From Auanema rhodensis (Eukaryota > Nematoda > Chromadorea > Rhabditida > Rhabditidae): 64,000 nucleotides of DNA. A program made the position numbers and the translations under genes. The stretch lies in the NCBI GenBank assembly GCA_964057225.1, contig OZ059900.1, forward strand, positions 8,876,501 to 8,940,500, given 5' to 3'. Below, one piece after another: positions 38,490 to 51,073 of this stretch (its first letter is position 1; each line of letters starts with the position of its first letter). The notes beneath the pieces were generated by a model that worked only from the letters and a program-made list of their open reading frames with translations, was not told the origin of the DNA and did no database searches.

Positions 38490-39377
38490 TTTCAAATCCA
38501 TATCTCAAAGGGTCTGATCAAAACATACAGTTTTCACATGTTTTGTACCCAGAATCGTTGAATATATGGCGTTTTGAGCATAAAAAGGCCCATATTTCAA
38601 TCAGTTTTGATATTCGTGCAAAATACACCTATATGAACATTCTATGACATTATTTCATAAATTTAGTCGTTTTAGAAGAAAAAAATATGCTTAAGATCAA
38701 AAGTTTGAGTGATTTTGCCAAAATGCCCTTCAAACCCCAAAAAACCAATAATTCTTGATATTTTCGGTCCTTTTTGACCAAAGTGGTTAAAATTGAACAT
38801 ATATATGTTAAAATAGTCAAAGTTTATAAATCCTGAATTTCAAATCCATATCTCAAAGGGTCTGATCTAAACATACAGTTTTCACATGTTTTGTACCCAA
38901 AATCGTTGAATATATGGCGTTTTGAGCATAAAAAGGCCCATATTTCAATCAGTTTTGATATTCGTGCAAAATACACCTATATGAACATTCAATGACAGTA
39001 TTTCATACATTTAGTCGTTTTAGAAGAAAAAAATATGCTTAAGATCAAAAGTTTGACTGATTTAGCCAAAATGCCCTTCAAACCCCAAAAAACCAATAAT
39101 TCTTGATATTTTCGGTCCTTTTTGACCAAAGTGGTTAAAATTGGACATATATATGTAAAAATAGTCAAAGTTTATGAATCCTGAATTTCAAATCCATATC
39201 TCAATTATTGGTTTTTTGAGGTTTGAAGGGCATTTTGGCAAAATCAGTCAAACTTTTGATCTTAAGCATATTTTTTTCTTCTAAAACGACTAATAGTATG
39301 AAATAATGTCATAGAATGTTCATATAGGTGTATTTTGCACGAATATCAAAACTGATTGAAATATGGGCCTTTTTATG
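38490..39377 (+). repeat. Inversion cassette, partial copy 3
   Basis: Continues the 1,237-bp repeat for 888 bp. It differs at gatttagcc (not gcg) near 39,067 and at cattcaatgac near 38,990. The match ends inside inverted segment I4, at atgttc against atgctc (39,378 against 38,141). Confidence 0.82.
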
Positions 39378-39517
39378 TTCAAAACGCCATATATTCAACG
39401 ATTTTGGGTACAAAACATGTGAAAACTGTATGTTTTGATCAGACCCTTTGAGATATGGATCTGAAATTTAGGATTCATAAACTTTGACTATTTTCACATC
39501 TATATGTTCAATTTCAA
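39205..39517 (-). repeat. Inverted segment I4 (313 bp) with a different right end
   Basis: The left junction (atctcaa then ttattgg) is identical to those of I1-I3. The right side differs: the inverted monomer carries C markers (attttgggt, ggatctgaaattt, cacatctatatg) and flips back at ttcaa/tatatatg. The forward strand resumes inside the monomer palindrome, with a 1-bp overlap. The disrupted monomer is 370 bp. Confidence 0.92.
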
Positions 39518-40516
39518 TATATATGTTAAAATAGTCAAAGTTTATAAATCCTGAATTTCAAATCCATATCTCAAAGGGTCTGATCAAAACATACAGTTTT
39601 CATATGTTTTGTACCCAAAATCGTTGAATATATGGCGTTTTGAGCATAAAAAGGCCCATATTTCAATCAGTTTTGATATTCGTGCAAAATACACCTATAT
39701 GAACATTCTATGACAGTATTTCATAAATTTAGTCGTTTTAGAAGAAAAAAATATGCTTAAGATCAAAAGTTTGAGTGATTTTGCCAAAATGCCCTTCAAA
39801 CCCCAAAAAACCAATAATTCTTGATATTTTCGGTCCTTTTTGACCAAAGTGGTTAAAATTGAACATATATATGTTAAAATAGTCAAAGTTTATAAATCCT
39901 GAATTTCAAATCCATATCTCAAAGGGTCTGATCAAAACATACAGTTTTCACATGTTTTGTACCCAGAATCGTTGAATATATGGCGTTTTGAGCATAAAAA
40001 GGCCCATATTTCAATCAGTTTTGATATTCGTGCAAAATACACCTATATGAACATTCTATGACATTATTTCATATATTTAGTCGTTTTAGAAAAAAAAATA
40101 TGCTTAAGATCAAAAGTTTGACTGATTTTGCCAAAATGCCCTTCAAACCCCAAAAAACCAATAATTCTCGATATTTTCGGTCCTTTTTGACCAAAGTGGT
40201 TAAAATTGAACATATATATGTAAAAATAGTCAAAGTTTATAAATCCTGATTTTCAAATCCATATCTCAAAGGGTCTGATCAAAACATACAGTTTTCACAT
40301 GTTTTGTACCCAGAATCGTTGAATATATGGCGTTTTGAGCATAAAGAGGCCCATATTTCAATCAGTTTTGATATTCGTGCAAAATACACCTATATGAACA
40401 TTCTATGACATTATTTCATATATTTAGTCGTTTTAGAAAAAAAAATATGCTTAATATCAAAAGTTTGAGTGATTTTGCCAAAATGCCCTTCAAACCCCAA
40501 AAAACCAATAATTCTT
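39518..40516 (+). repeat. Monomers between I4 and the second 2,187-bp repeat
   Basis: About three monomers resembling 28.07-28.88 kb at an offset of 11,540 bp, including a nine-A monomer and cataaagagg. A second nine-A monomer near 40,437 carries the private cttaatatc. Confidence 0.7.
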
Positions 40517-42703
40517 GATATTTTCGGTCCTTTTTGACCAAAGTGGTTAAAATTGAACATATATATATAAAAATAGTCAAAGTTTATAAATCCTGATTTT
40601 CAAATCCATATCTCAAAGGGTCTGATCAAAACATACAGTTTTCACATGTTTTGTACCCAGAATCGTTGAATATATGGCGTTTTGAGCATAAAGAGGCCCA
40701 TATTTCAATCAGTTTTGATATTCGTGCAAAATACACCTATATGAACATTCTATGACATTATTTCATACTATTAGTCGTTTTAGAAAAAAAAAATATGCTT
40801 AAGATCAAAAGTTTGACTGATTTTGCCAAAATGCCCTTCAAACCTCAAAAAACCAATAATTCTTGATATTTTCGGTCCTTTTTGACCAAAGTAGTTAAAA
40901 TTGAACATATAGATGTGAAAATAGTCAAAGTTTATGAATCCTAAATTTCAGATCCATATCTCAAAGGGTCTGATCAAAACATACAGTTTTCACATGTTTT
41001 GTACCCAAAATCGTTGAATATATGGCGTTTTGAGCATAAAAAGGCCCATATTTCAATCAGTTTTGATATTCGTGCAAAATACACCTATATGAACATTCTA
41101 TGACAGTATTTCATAAATTTAGTCGTTTTAGAAGAAAAAAATATGCTTAAGATCAAAAGTTTGAGTGATTTTGCCAAAATGCCCTTCAAACCCCAAAAAA
41201 CCAATATTTCTTGATATTTTCGGTCCTTTTTGACCAAAGTGGTTAAAATTGAACATATATATGTTAAAATAGTCAAAGTTTATAAATCCTGAATTTCAAA
41301 TCCATATCTCAAAGGGTCTGATCAAAACATACAGTTTTCACATGTTTTGTACCCAGAATCGTTGAATATATGGCGTTTTGAGCATAAAAAGGCCCATATT
41401 TCAATCAGTTTTGATATTCGTGCAAAATACACCTATATGAACATTCTATGACATTATTTCATAAATTTAGTCGTTTTAGAAGAAAAAAATATGCTTAAGA
41501 TCAAAAGTTTGAGTGATTTTGCCAAAATGCCCTTCAAACCCCAAAAAACCAATAATTCTTGATATTTTCGGTCCTTTTTGACCAAAGTGGTTAAAATTGA
41601 ACATATATATGTTAAAATAGTCAAAGTTTATAAATCCTGATTTTCAAATCCATATCTCAAAGGGTCTGATCAAAACATACAGTTTTCACATGTTTTGTAC
41701 CTAGAATCGTTGAATATATGGCGTTTTGAGCATAAAAAGGCCCATATTTCAATCAGTTTTGATATTCGTGCAAAATACACCTATATGAACATTCTATGAC
41801 ATTATTTCATACTATTAGTCGTTTTAGAAGAAAAAAATATGCTTAAGATCAAAAGTTTGAGTGATTTTGCCAAAATGCCCTTCAAACCCCAAAAAACCAA
41901 TAATTCTTGATATTTTCGGTCCTTTTTGACCAAAGTGGTTAAAATTGAACATATATATGTTAAAATAGTCAAAGTTTATGAATCCTAAACTTCAGATCCA
42001 TATCTCAAAGGGTCTGATCTAAACATACAGTTTTCACATGTTTTGTACCCAAAATCGTTGAATATATGGCGTTTTGAGCATAAAAAGGCCCATATTTCAA
42101 TCAGTTTTGATATTCGTGCAAATTACACCTATATAAACATTCTATGACAGTATTTCATAAATTTAGTCGTTTTAGAAGAAAAAAATATGCTTAAGATCAA
42201 AAGTTTGAGTGATTTTGCCAAAATGCCCTTCAAACCCCAAAAAACCAATAATTCTTGATATTTTCGGTCCTTTTTGACCAAAGTGGTTAAAATTGAACAT
42301 ATATATGTTAAAATAGTCAAAGTTTATAAATCCTGAATTTCAAATCCATATCTCAAAGGGTCTGATCAAAACATACAGTTTTCACATGTTTTGTACCCAG
42401 AATCGTTGAATATATGGCGTTTTGAGCATAAAAAGGCCCATATTTCAATCAGTTTTGATATTCGTGCAAAATACACCTATATGAACATTCTATGACATTA
42501 TTTCATAAATTTAGTCGTTTTAGAAGAAAAAAATATGCTTAAGATCAAAAGTTTGAGTGATTTTGCCAAAATGCCCTTCAAACCCCAAAAAACCAATAAT
42601 TCTTGATATTTTCGGTCCTTTTTGACCAAAGTGGTTAAAATTGAACATATATATGTTAAAATAGTCAAAGTTTATAAATCCTGAATTTCAAATCCATATC
42701 TCA
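40517..42703 (+). repeat. 2,187-bp direct repeat right of the inversion cluster
   Basis: Partner of 34,195-36,381. Copies 1 and 2 enclose the whole inversion cluster. The cctagaatcg at 41,700 is the last in the window, so this marker probably reached 41.7 kb as part of this duplication. Confidence 0.85.
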
Positions 42704-43620
42704 GAGGGTCTGATCAAAACATACAGTTTTCATATGTTTTGTTCCCAAAATCGTTGAATATATGGCGTTTTGAGCATAAAAAGGCCCATATTTCAATCAG
42801 TTTTGATAGTCGTGCAAAATACACCTATATGAACATTCTATGACAGTATTTCATATATTTAGTCGTTTTAGAAAAAAAAAATATGCTTAAGATCAAAAGT
42901 TTGAGTGATTTTGCCAACATGCCCTTCAAACCCCAAAAAACCAATAATTCTTGATATTTTCGGTCCTTTTTGACCAAAGTGGTTGAAATTGAACATATAT
43001 ATGTAAAAATAGTCAAAGATTATGAATCCTGAATTTCAAATCCATATCTCAAAGGGTCTGATCAAAACATACAGTTTTCACATGTTTTGTACCCAGAATC
43101 GTTGAATATATGGCGTTTTGAGCATAAAAAGGCCCATATTTCAATCAGTTTTGATATTCGTGCAAAATACACCTATATGAACATTCTATGACATTATTTC
43201 ATATATTTAGTCGTTTTAGAAAAAAAAAATATGATTAAGATCAAAAGTTTGACTGATTTTGCCAAAATGCCCTTCAAACCCCAAAAAACCAATAATTCTC
43301 GATATTTTCGGTCCTTTTTGACCAAAGTGGTTAAAATTGAACATATATATGTAAAAATAGTCAAAGTTTATAAATCCTGATTTTCAAATCCATATCTCAA
43401 AGGGTCTGATCAAAACATACAGTTTTCACATGTTTTGTACCCAGAATCGTTGAATATATGGCGTTTTGAGCATAAAAAGGCCCATATTTCAATCAGTTTT
43501 GATATTCGTGCAAAATACACCTATATGAACATTCTATGACATTATTTCATACTATTAGTCGTTTTAGAAGAAAAAAATATGCTTAAGATCAAAAGTTTGA
43601 CTGATTTTGCCAAAATGCCC
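42704..43620 (+). repeat. Mixed monomers
   Basis: These monomers include one with ttttcatatg and gatagtcgtgc, with a private tgttccc near 42,741, and one with atgattaag near 43,232 (loss of CTTAAG). No other feature is visible. Confidence 0.65.
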
Positions 43621-45600
43621 TTCAAACCTCAAAAAACCAATAATTCTTGATATTTTCGGTCCTTTTTGACCAAAGTAGTTGAAATTGAACATATAGATGT
43701 GAAAATAGTCAAAGTTTATGAATCCTAAATTTCAGATCCATATCTCAAAGGGTCTGATCAAAACATACAGTTTTCACATGTTTTGTACCCAAAATCGTTG
43801 AATATATGGCGTTTTGAGCATAAAAAGGCCCATATTTCAATCAGTTTTGATATTCGTGCAAAATACACCTATATGAACATTCTATGACAGTATTTCATAA
43901 ATTTATTCGTTTTAGAAGAAAAAAATATGCTTAAGATCAAAAGTTTGAGTGATTTTGCCAAAATGCCCTTCAAACCCCAAAAAACCAATAATTCTTGATA
44001 TTTTCGGTCCTTTTTGACCAAAGTGGTTAAAATTGAACATATATATGTTAAAATAGTCAAAGTTTATAAATCCTGAATTTCAAATCCATATCTCAAAGGG
44101 TCTGATCAAAACATACAGTTTTCATATGTTTTGTACCCAAAATCGTTGAATATATGGCGTTTTGAGCATAAAAAGGCCCATATTTCAATCAGTTTTGATA
44201 GTCGTGCAAAATACACCTATATGAACATTCTATGACAGTATTTCATATATTTAGTCGTTTTAGAAAAAAAAAATATGCTTAAGATCAAAAGTTTGAGTGA
44301 TTTTGCCAAAATGCCCTTCAAACCTCAAAAAACCAATAATTCTTGATATTTTCGGTCCTTTTTGACCAAAGTAGTTGAAATTGAACATATAGATGTGAAA
44401 ATAGTCAAAGTTTATGAATCCTAAATTTCAGATCCATATCTCAAAGGGTCTGATCAAAACATACAGTTTTCACATGTTTTGTACCCAAAATCGTTGAATA
44501 TATGGCGTTTTGAGCATAAAAAGGCCCATATTTCAATCAGTTTTGATATTCGTGCAAAATACACCTATATGAACATTCTATGACAGTATTTCATAAATTT
44601 AGTCGTTTTAGAAGAAAAAAATATGCTTAAGATCAAAAGTTTGAGTGATTTTGCCAAAATGCCCTTCAAACCCCAAAAAACCAATAATTCTTGATATTTT
44701 CGGTCCTTTTTGACCAAAGTGGTTAAAATTGAACATATATATGTTAAAATAGTCAAAGTTTATAAATCCTGAATTTCAAATCCATATCTCAAAGGGTCTG
44801 ATCAAAACATACAGTTTTCATATGTTTTGTACCCAAAATCGTTGAATATATGGCGTTTTGAGCATAAAAAGGCCCATATTTCAATCAGTTTTGATAGTCG
44901 TGCAAAATACACCTATATGAACATTCTATGACAGTATTTCATATATTTAGTCGTTTTAGAGAAAAAAAATATGCTTAAGATCAAAAGTTTGAGTGATTTT
45001 GCCAAAATGCCCTTCAAACCTCAAAAAACCAATAATTCTTGATATTTTCGGTCCTTTTTGACCAAAGTAGTTGAAATTGAACATATAGATGTGAAAATAG
45101 TCAAAGTTTATGAATCCTAAATTTCAGATCCTTATCTCAAAGGGTCTGATCAAAACATACAGTTTTCACATGTTTTGTACCCAAAATCGTTGAATATATG
45201 GCGTTTTGAGCATAAAAAGGCCCATATTTCAATCAGTTTTGATATTCGTGCAAAATACACCTATATGAACATTCTATGACAGTATTTCATAAATTTAGTC
45301 GTTTTAGAAGAAAAAAATATGCTTAAGATCAAAAGTTTGAGTGATTTTGCCAAAATGCCCTTCAAACCCCAAAAAACCAATAATTCTTGATATTTTCGGT
45401 CCTTTTTGACCAAAGTGGTTAAAATTGAACATATATATGTTAAAATAGTCAAAGTTTATAAATCCTGAATTTCAAATCCATATCTCAAAGGGTCTGATCA
45501 AAACATACAGTTTTCATATGTTTTGTACCCAAAATCGTTGAATATATGGCGTTTTGAGCATAAAAAGGCCCATATTTCAATCAGTTTTGATAGTCGTGCA
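43621..45600 (+). repeat. Dimer HOR, 696-bp period, nearly three copies
   Basis: A C-right-half monomer (aacctcaaaa, gtagttgaaa, agatgtgaaa) alternates with a B monomer. The pair ttttcatatg plus gatagtcg recurs at about 44,198, 44,894 and 45,590. Private changes are atttattcg near 43,903, gagaaaaaaaa near 44,960 and gatccttatc near 45,130. Confidence 0.78.
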
Positions 45601-45956
45601 AAATACACCTATATGAACATTCTATGACAGTATTTCATATATTTAGTCGTTTTAGAAAAAAAAAATATGCTTAAGATCAAAAGTTTGAGTGATTTTGCCA
45701 ACATGCCCTTCAAACCCCAAAAAACCAATAATTCTTGATATTTTCGGTCCTTTTTGACCAAAGTGGTTGAAATTGAACATATATATGTAAAAATAGTCAA
45801 AGATTATGAATCCTGAATTTCAAATCCATATCTCAAAGGGTCTGATCAAAACATACAGTTTTCACATGTTTTGTACCCAAAATCGTTGAATATATGGCGT
45901 TTTGAGCATAAAAAGGCCCATATTTCAATCAGTTTTGATATTCGTGCAAAATACAC

Positions 45957-46652
45957 TTATATGAACATTCTATGACATTATTTCATACTATTAGTCGTTT
46001 TAGAAGAAAAAAATATGCTTAAGATCAAAAGTTTGACTGATTTTGCCAAAATGCCCTTCAAACCTCAAAAAACCAATAATTCTTGATATTTTCGGTCCTT
46101 TTTGACCAAAGTAGTTGAAATTGAACATATAGATGTGAAAATAGTCAAAGTTTATGAATCCTAAATTTCAGATCCATATCTCAAAGGGTCTGATCAAAAC
46201 ATACAGTTTTCACATGTTTTGTACCCAAAATCGTTGAATATATGGCGTTTTGAGCATAAAAAGGCCCATATTTCAATCAGTTTTGATATTCGTGCAAAAT
46301 ACACCTATATGAACATTCTATGACATTATTTCATACTATTAGTCGTTTTAGAAGAAAAAAATATGCTTAAGATCAAAAGTTTGACTGATTTTGCCAAAAT
46401 GCCCTTCAAACCTCAAAAAACCAATAATTCTTGATATTTTCGGTCCTTTTTGACCAAAGTAGTTGAAATTGAACATATAGATGTGAAAATAGTCAAAGTT
46501 TATGAATCCTAAATTTCAGATCCATATCTCAAAGGGTCTGATCAAAACATACAGTTTTCACATGTTTTGTACCCAAAATCGTTGAATATATGGCGTTTTG
46601 AGCATGAAAAGGCCCATATTTCAATCAGTTTTGATATTCGTGCAAAATACAC
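45957..46652 (+). repeat. Two adjacent C monomers
   Basis: Two consecutive monomers carry actattag, aacctcaaaa, gtagttgaaa and cctaaatttc, so this is a single-monomer tandem duplication. The pair also exists in the other copy of the large duplication at about 56,048-56,743, so it predates that event. Here the first has cacttatat, while its partner at 56,049 has cacctatat. Confidence 0.75.
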
Positions 46653-48289
46653 CTATATGAACATTCTATGACAGTATTTCATAAATTTAGTCGTTTTAGA
46701 AGAAAAAAATATGCTTAAGATCAAAAGTTTGAGTGATTTTGCCAAAATGCCCTTCAAACCCCAAAAAACCAATAATTCTTGATATTTTCGGTCCTTTTTG
46801 ACCAAAGTGGTTAAAATTGAACATATATATGTTAAAATAGTCAAAGTTTATAAATCCTGAATTTCAAATCCATATCTCAAAGGGTCTGATCAAAACATAC
46901 AGTTTTCATATGTTTTGTACCCAAAATCGTTGAATATATGGCGTTTTGAGCATAAAAAGGCCCATATTTCAATCAGTTTTGATAGTCGCGCAAAATACAC
47001 CTATATGAACATTCTATGACAGTATTTCATATATTTAGTCGTTTTAGAAAAAAAAAATATGCTTAAGATCAAAAGTTTGAGTGATTTTGCCAACATGCCC
47101 TTCAAACCCCAAAAAACCAATAATTCTTGATATTTTCGGTCCTTTTTGACCAAAGTGGTTGAAATTGAACATATATATGTTGAAATAGTCAAAGTTTATA
47201 AATCCTGAATTTCAAATCCATATCTCAAAGGGTCTGATCAAAACATACAGTTTTCATATGTTTTGTACCCAAAATCGTTGAATATATGGCGTTTTGAGCA
47301 TAAAAAGGCCCATATTTCAATCAGTTTTGATAGTCGTGCAAAATATACCTATATGAACATTCTATGACAGTATTTCATATATTTAGTCGTTTTAGAAAAA
47401 AAAAATATGCTTAAGATCAAAAGTTTGAGTGATTTTGCCAAAATGCCCTTCAAACCCCAAAAAACCAATAATTCTCGATATTTTCGGTCCTTTTTGACCA
47501 AAGTGGTTAAAATTGAACATATATATGTAAAAATAGTCAAAGTTCATAAATCCTGATTTTCAAATCCATATCTCAAAGGGTCTGATCAACACATACAGTT
47601 TTCACATGTTTTGTACCCAAAATCGTTGAATATATGGCGTTTTCAGCATAAAAAGGCCCATATTTCAATCAGTTTTGATATTCGTGCAAAATACACCTAT
47701 ATGAACATATTATGACAGTATTTCATACATTTAGTCGTTTTAGAAAAAAAAAATATGCTTAAGATCAAAAGTTTGAGTGATTTTGCCAACATGCCCTTCA
47801 AACCCCAAAAAACCAATAATTCTTGATATTTTCGGTCCTTTTTGACCAAAGTGGTTAAAATTGAACATATATATGTTGAAATAGTCAAAGTTTATAAATC
47901 CTGAATTTCAAATCCATATCTCAAAGGGTCTGATCAAAACATACAGTTTTCACATGTTTTGTACCCAAAATCGTTGAATATATGGCGTTTTGAGCATAAA
48001 AAGGCCCATATTTCAATCAGTTTTGATATTCGTGCAAAATACACCTATATGAACATTCTATGACAGTATTTCATATATTTAGTCGTTTTAGAAAAAAAAA
48101 TATGCTTAAGATCAAAAGTTTGAGTGATTTTGCCAACATGCCCTTCAAACCCCAAAAAACCAATAATTCTTGATATTTTCGGTCCTTTTTGACCAAAGTA
48201 GTTAAAATTGAACATATAGATGTGAAAATAGTCAAAGTTTATGAATCCTAAATTTCAGATCCATATCTCAAAGATTCTAATCAACACAT

Positions 48290-50054
48290 ACAGTTTTCAC
48301 ATGTTTTGTACCCAAAATCGTTGAATATATGGCGTTTTGAGCATAAAAAGGCCCATATTTCAATCAGTTTTGATATTCGTGCAAAATACACCTATATGAA
48401 CATTCTATGACAGTATTTCATATATTTAGTCGTTTTAGAAGAAAAAAATATGCTTAAGATCAAAAGTTTGAGTGATTTTGCCAAAATGCCCTTCAAACCC
48501 CAAAAAACCAATAATTCTTGATATTTTCGGTCCTTTTTGACCAAAGTGGTTAAAATTGAACATATATATGTTAAAATAGTCAAAGTTTATAAATCCTGAA
48601 CTTCAAATCCATATCTCAAAGATTCTAATCAACACATACAGTTTTCACATGTTTTGTACCCAAAATCGTTGAATATATGGCGTTTTGAGCATAAAAAGGC
48701 CCATATTTCAATCAGTTTTGATATTCGTGCAAAATACACCTATATGAACATTCTATGACAGTATTTCATATATTTAGTCGTTTTAGAAGAAAAAAATATG
48801 CTTAAGATCAAAAGTTTGAGTGATTTTGCCAACATGCCCTTCAAACCCCAAAAAACCAATAATTCTTGATATTTTCGGTCCTTTTTGACCAAAGTGGTTG
48901 AAATTGAACATATATATGTAAAAATAGTCAAAGATTATGAATCCTGAATTTCAAATCCATATCTCAAAGGGTCTGATCAAAACATACAGTTTTCACATGT
49001 TTTGTACCCAAAATCGTTGAATATATTGCGTTTTGAGCATAAAAAGGCCCATATTTCAATCAGTTTTGATATTCGTGCAAAATACACCTATATGAACATT
49101 TTATGACAGTATTTCATATATTTAGTCGTTTTAGAAAAAAAAAATATGCTTAAGATCAAAAGTTTGACTGATTTTGCCAAAATGCCCTTCAAACCCCAAA
49201 AAACCAATAATTCTTGATATTTTCGGTCCTTTTTGACCAAAGTGGTTAAAATTGAACATATATATGTTAAAATAGTCAAAGTTCATAAATCCTGAACTTC
49301 AAATCCATATCTCAAAGGGTCTGATCAAAACATACAGTTTTCACATGTTTTGTACCCAGAATCGTTGAATATATGGCGTTTTCAGCATAAAAAGGCCCAT
49401 ATTTCAATCAGTTTTGATATTCGTGCAAAATACACCTATATGAACATTTTATGACAGTATTTCATACTATTAGTCGTTTTAGAAGAAAAAAATATGCTTA
49501 AGATCAAAAGTTTGACTGATTTTGCCAAAATGCCCTTCAAACCTCAAAAAACCAATAATTCTTGATATTTTCGGTCCTTTTTGACCAAAGTAGTTAAAAT
49601 TGAACATATAGATGTGAAAATAGTCAAAGTTTATGAATCCTAAATTTCAGATCCATATCTCAAAGGGTCTGATCAAAACATACAGTTTTCACATGTTTTG
49701 TACCCAAAATCGTTGAATATATACCGTTTTGAGCATAAAAAGGCCCATATTTCAATCAGTTTTGATATTCGTGCAAAATACACCTATATGAACATTCTAT
49801 GACAGTATTTCATAAATTTAGTCGTTTTAGAAGAAAAAAATATGCTTAAGATCAAAAGTTTGAGTGATTTTGCCAAAATGCCCTTCAAACCCCAAAAAAC
49901 CAATAATTCTCGATATTTTCGGTCCTTTTTGACCAAAGTGGTTAAAATTGAACATATATATGTAAAAATAGTCAAAGTTCATAAATCCTGAATTTCAAAT
50001 CCATATCTCAAAGGGTCTGATCAAAACATACAGTTTTCATATGTTTTGTACCCA
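48290..50054 (+). repeat. Five-monomer block, copy 1
   Basis: This block recurs at 51,074-52,838 (offset 2,784 bp, eight monomers) and 58,032-59,796 (offset 9,742 bp). A largely matching copy runs from about 63.1 kb to the window end. Shared rare markers are gattctaatcaac, atatattgcg (49,024, 51,808, 58,766), gttttcagc and atataccg (near 49,720, 52,504, 59,462 and 63,638). Confidence 0.8.
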
Positions 50055-51073
50055 GAATCGTTGAATATATGGCGTTTTCAGCATAAAAAGGCCCATATTT
50101 CAATCAGTTTTGATATTCGTGCAAAATACACCTATATGAACATTTTATGACAGTATTTCATACTATTAGTCGTTTTAGAAGAAAAAAATATGCTTAAGAT
50201 CAAAAGTTTGACTGATTTTGCCAAAATGCCCTTCAAACCTCAAAAAACCAATAATTCTTGATATTTTCGGTCCTTTTTGACCAAAGTAGTTAAAATTGAA
50301 CATATAGATGTGAAAATAGTCAAAGTTTATGAATCCTAAATTTCAGATCCATATCTCAAAGGGTCTGATCAAAACATACAGTTTTCACATGTTTTGTACC
50401 CAAAATCGTTGAATATATACCGTTTTGAGCATAAAAAGGCCCATATCTCAATCAGTTTTGATATTCGTGCAAAATACACCTATATGAACATTCTATGACA
50501 GTATTTCATAAATTTAGTCGTTTTAGAAGAAAAAAATATGCTTAAGATCAAAAGTTTGAGTGATTTTGCCAAAATGCCCTTCAAACCCCAAAAAACCAAT
50601 AATTCTTGATATTTTCGGTCCTTTTTTACCAAAGTGGTTAAAATTGAACATATATATGTTAAAATAGTCAAAGTTTATAAATCCTGAATTTCAAATCCAT
50701 ATCTCAAAGGGTCTGATCAAAACATACAGTTTTCATATGTTTTGTACCCAAAATCGTTGAATATATGGCGTTTTGAGCATAAAAAGGCCCATATTTCAAT
50801 CAGTTTTGATAGTCGTGCAAAATACACCTATATGAACATTCTATGACAGTATTTCATATATTTAGTCGTTTTAGAAAAAAAAAATATGCTTAAGATCAAA
50901 AGTTTGAGTGATTTTGCCAAAATGCCCTTCAAACCTCAAAAAACCAATAATTCTTGATATTTTCGGTCCTTTTTGACCAAAGTAGTTGAAATTGAACATA
51001 TAGATGTGAAAATAGTCAAAGTTTATGAATCCTAAATTTCAGATCCATATCTCAAAGGGTCTGATCAAAACAT
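50055..51073 (+). repeat. Monomers between five-monomer blocks
   Basis: The first two monomers repeat the preceding C plus B pair at 696 bp (atataccg at about 49,722 and 50,418). A private tttttacc in place of ttttgacc lies near 50,626. The third is a gatagtcg monomer with a C-type right half. Confidence 0.7.

Larger units (their letters stand above)
44474..50054 (+). repeat. Large segmental duplication, copy 1 (5,581 bp)
   Basis: Sixteen monomers match 54,565-59,796. The offset is 10,091 bp up to about 47.0 kb and 9,742 bp beyond about 47.6 kb, because one monomer and one base are absent from copy 2. Limits: ttcacatg at 44,473 against ttcatatg at 54,564, and cccagaatcg at 50,055 against cccaaaatcg at 59,797. 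Shared private markers include gagcatgaaaag (46,601 and 56,692), aaaatatacc (near 47,341 and 57,083) and aacatattatg (near 47,704 and 57,446). Confidence 0.88.
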
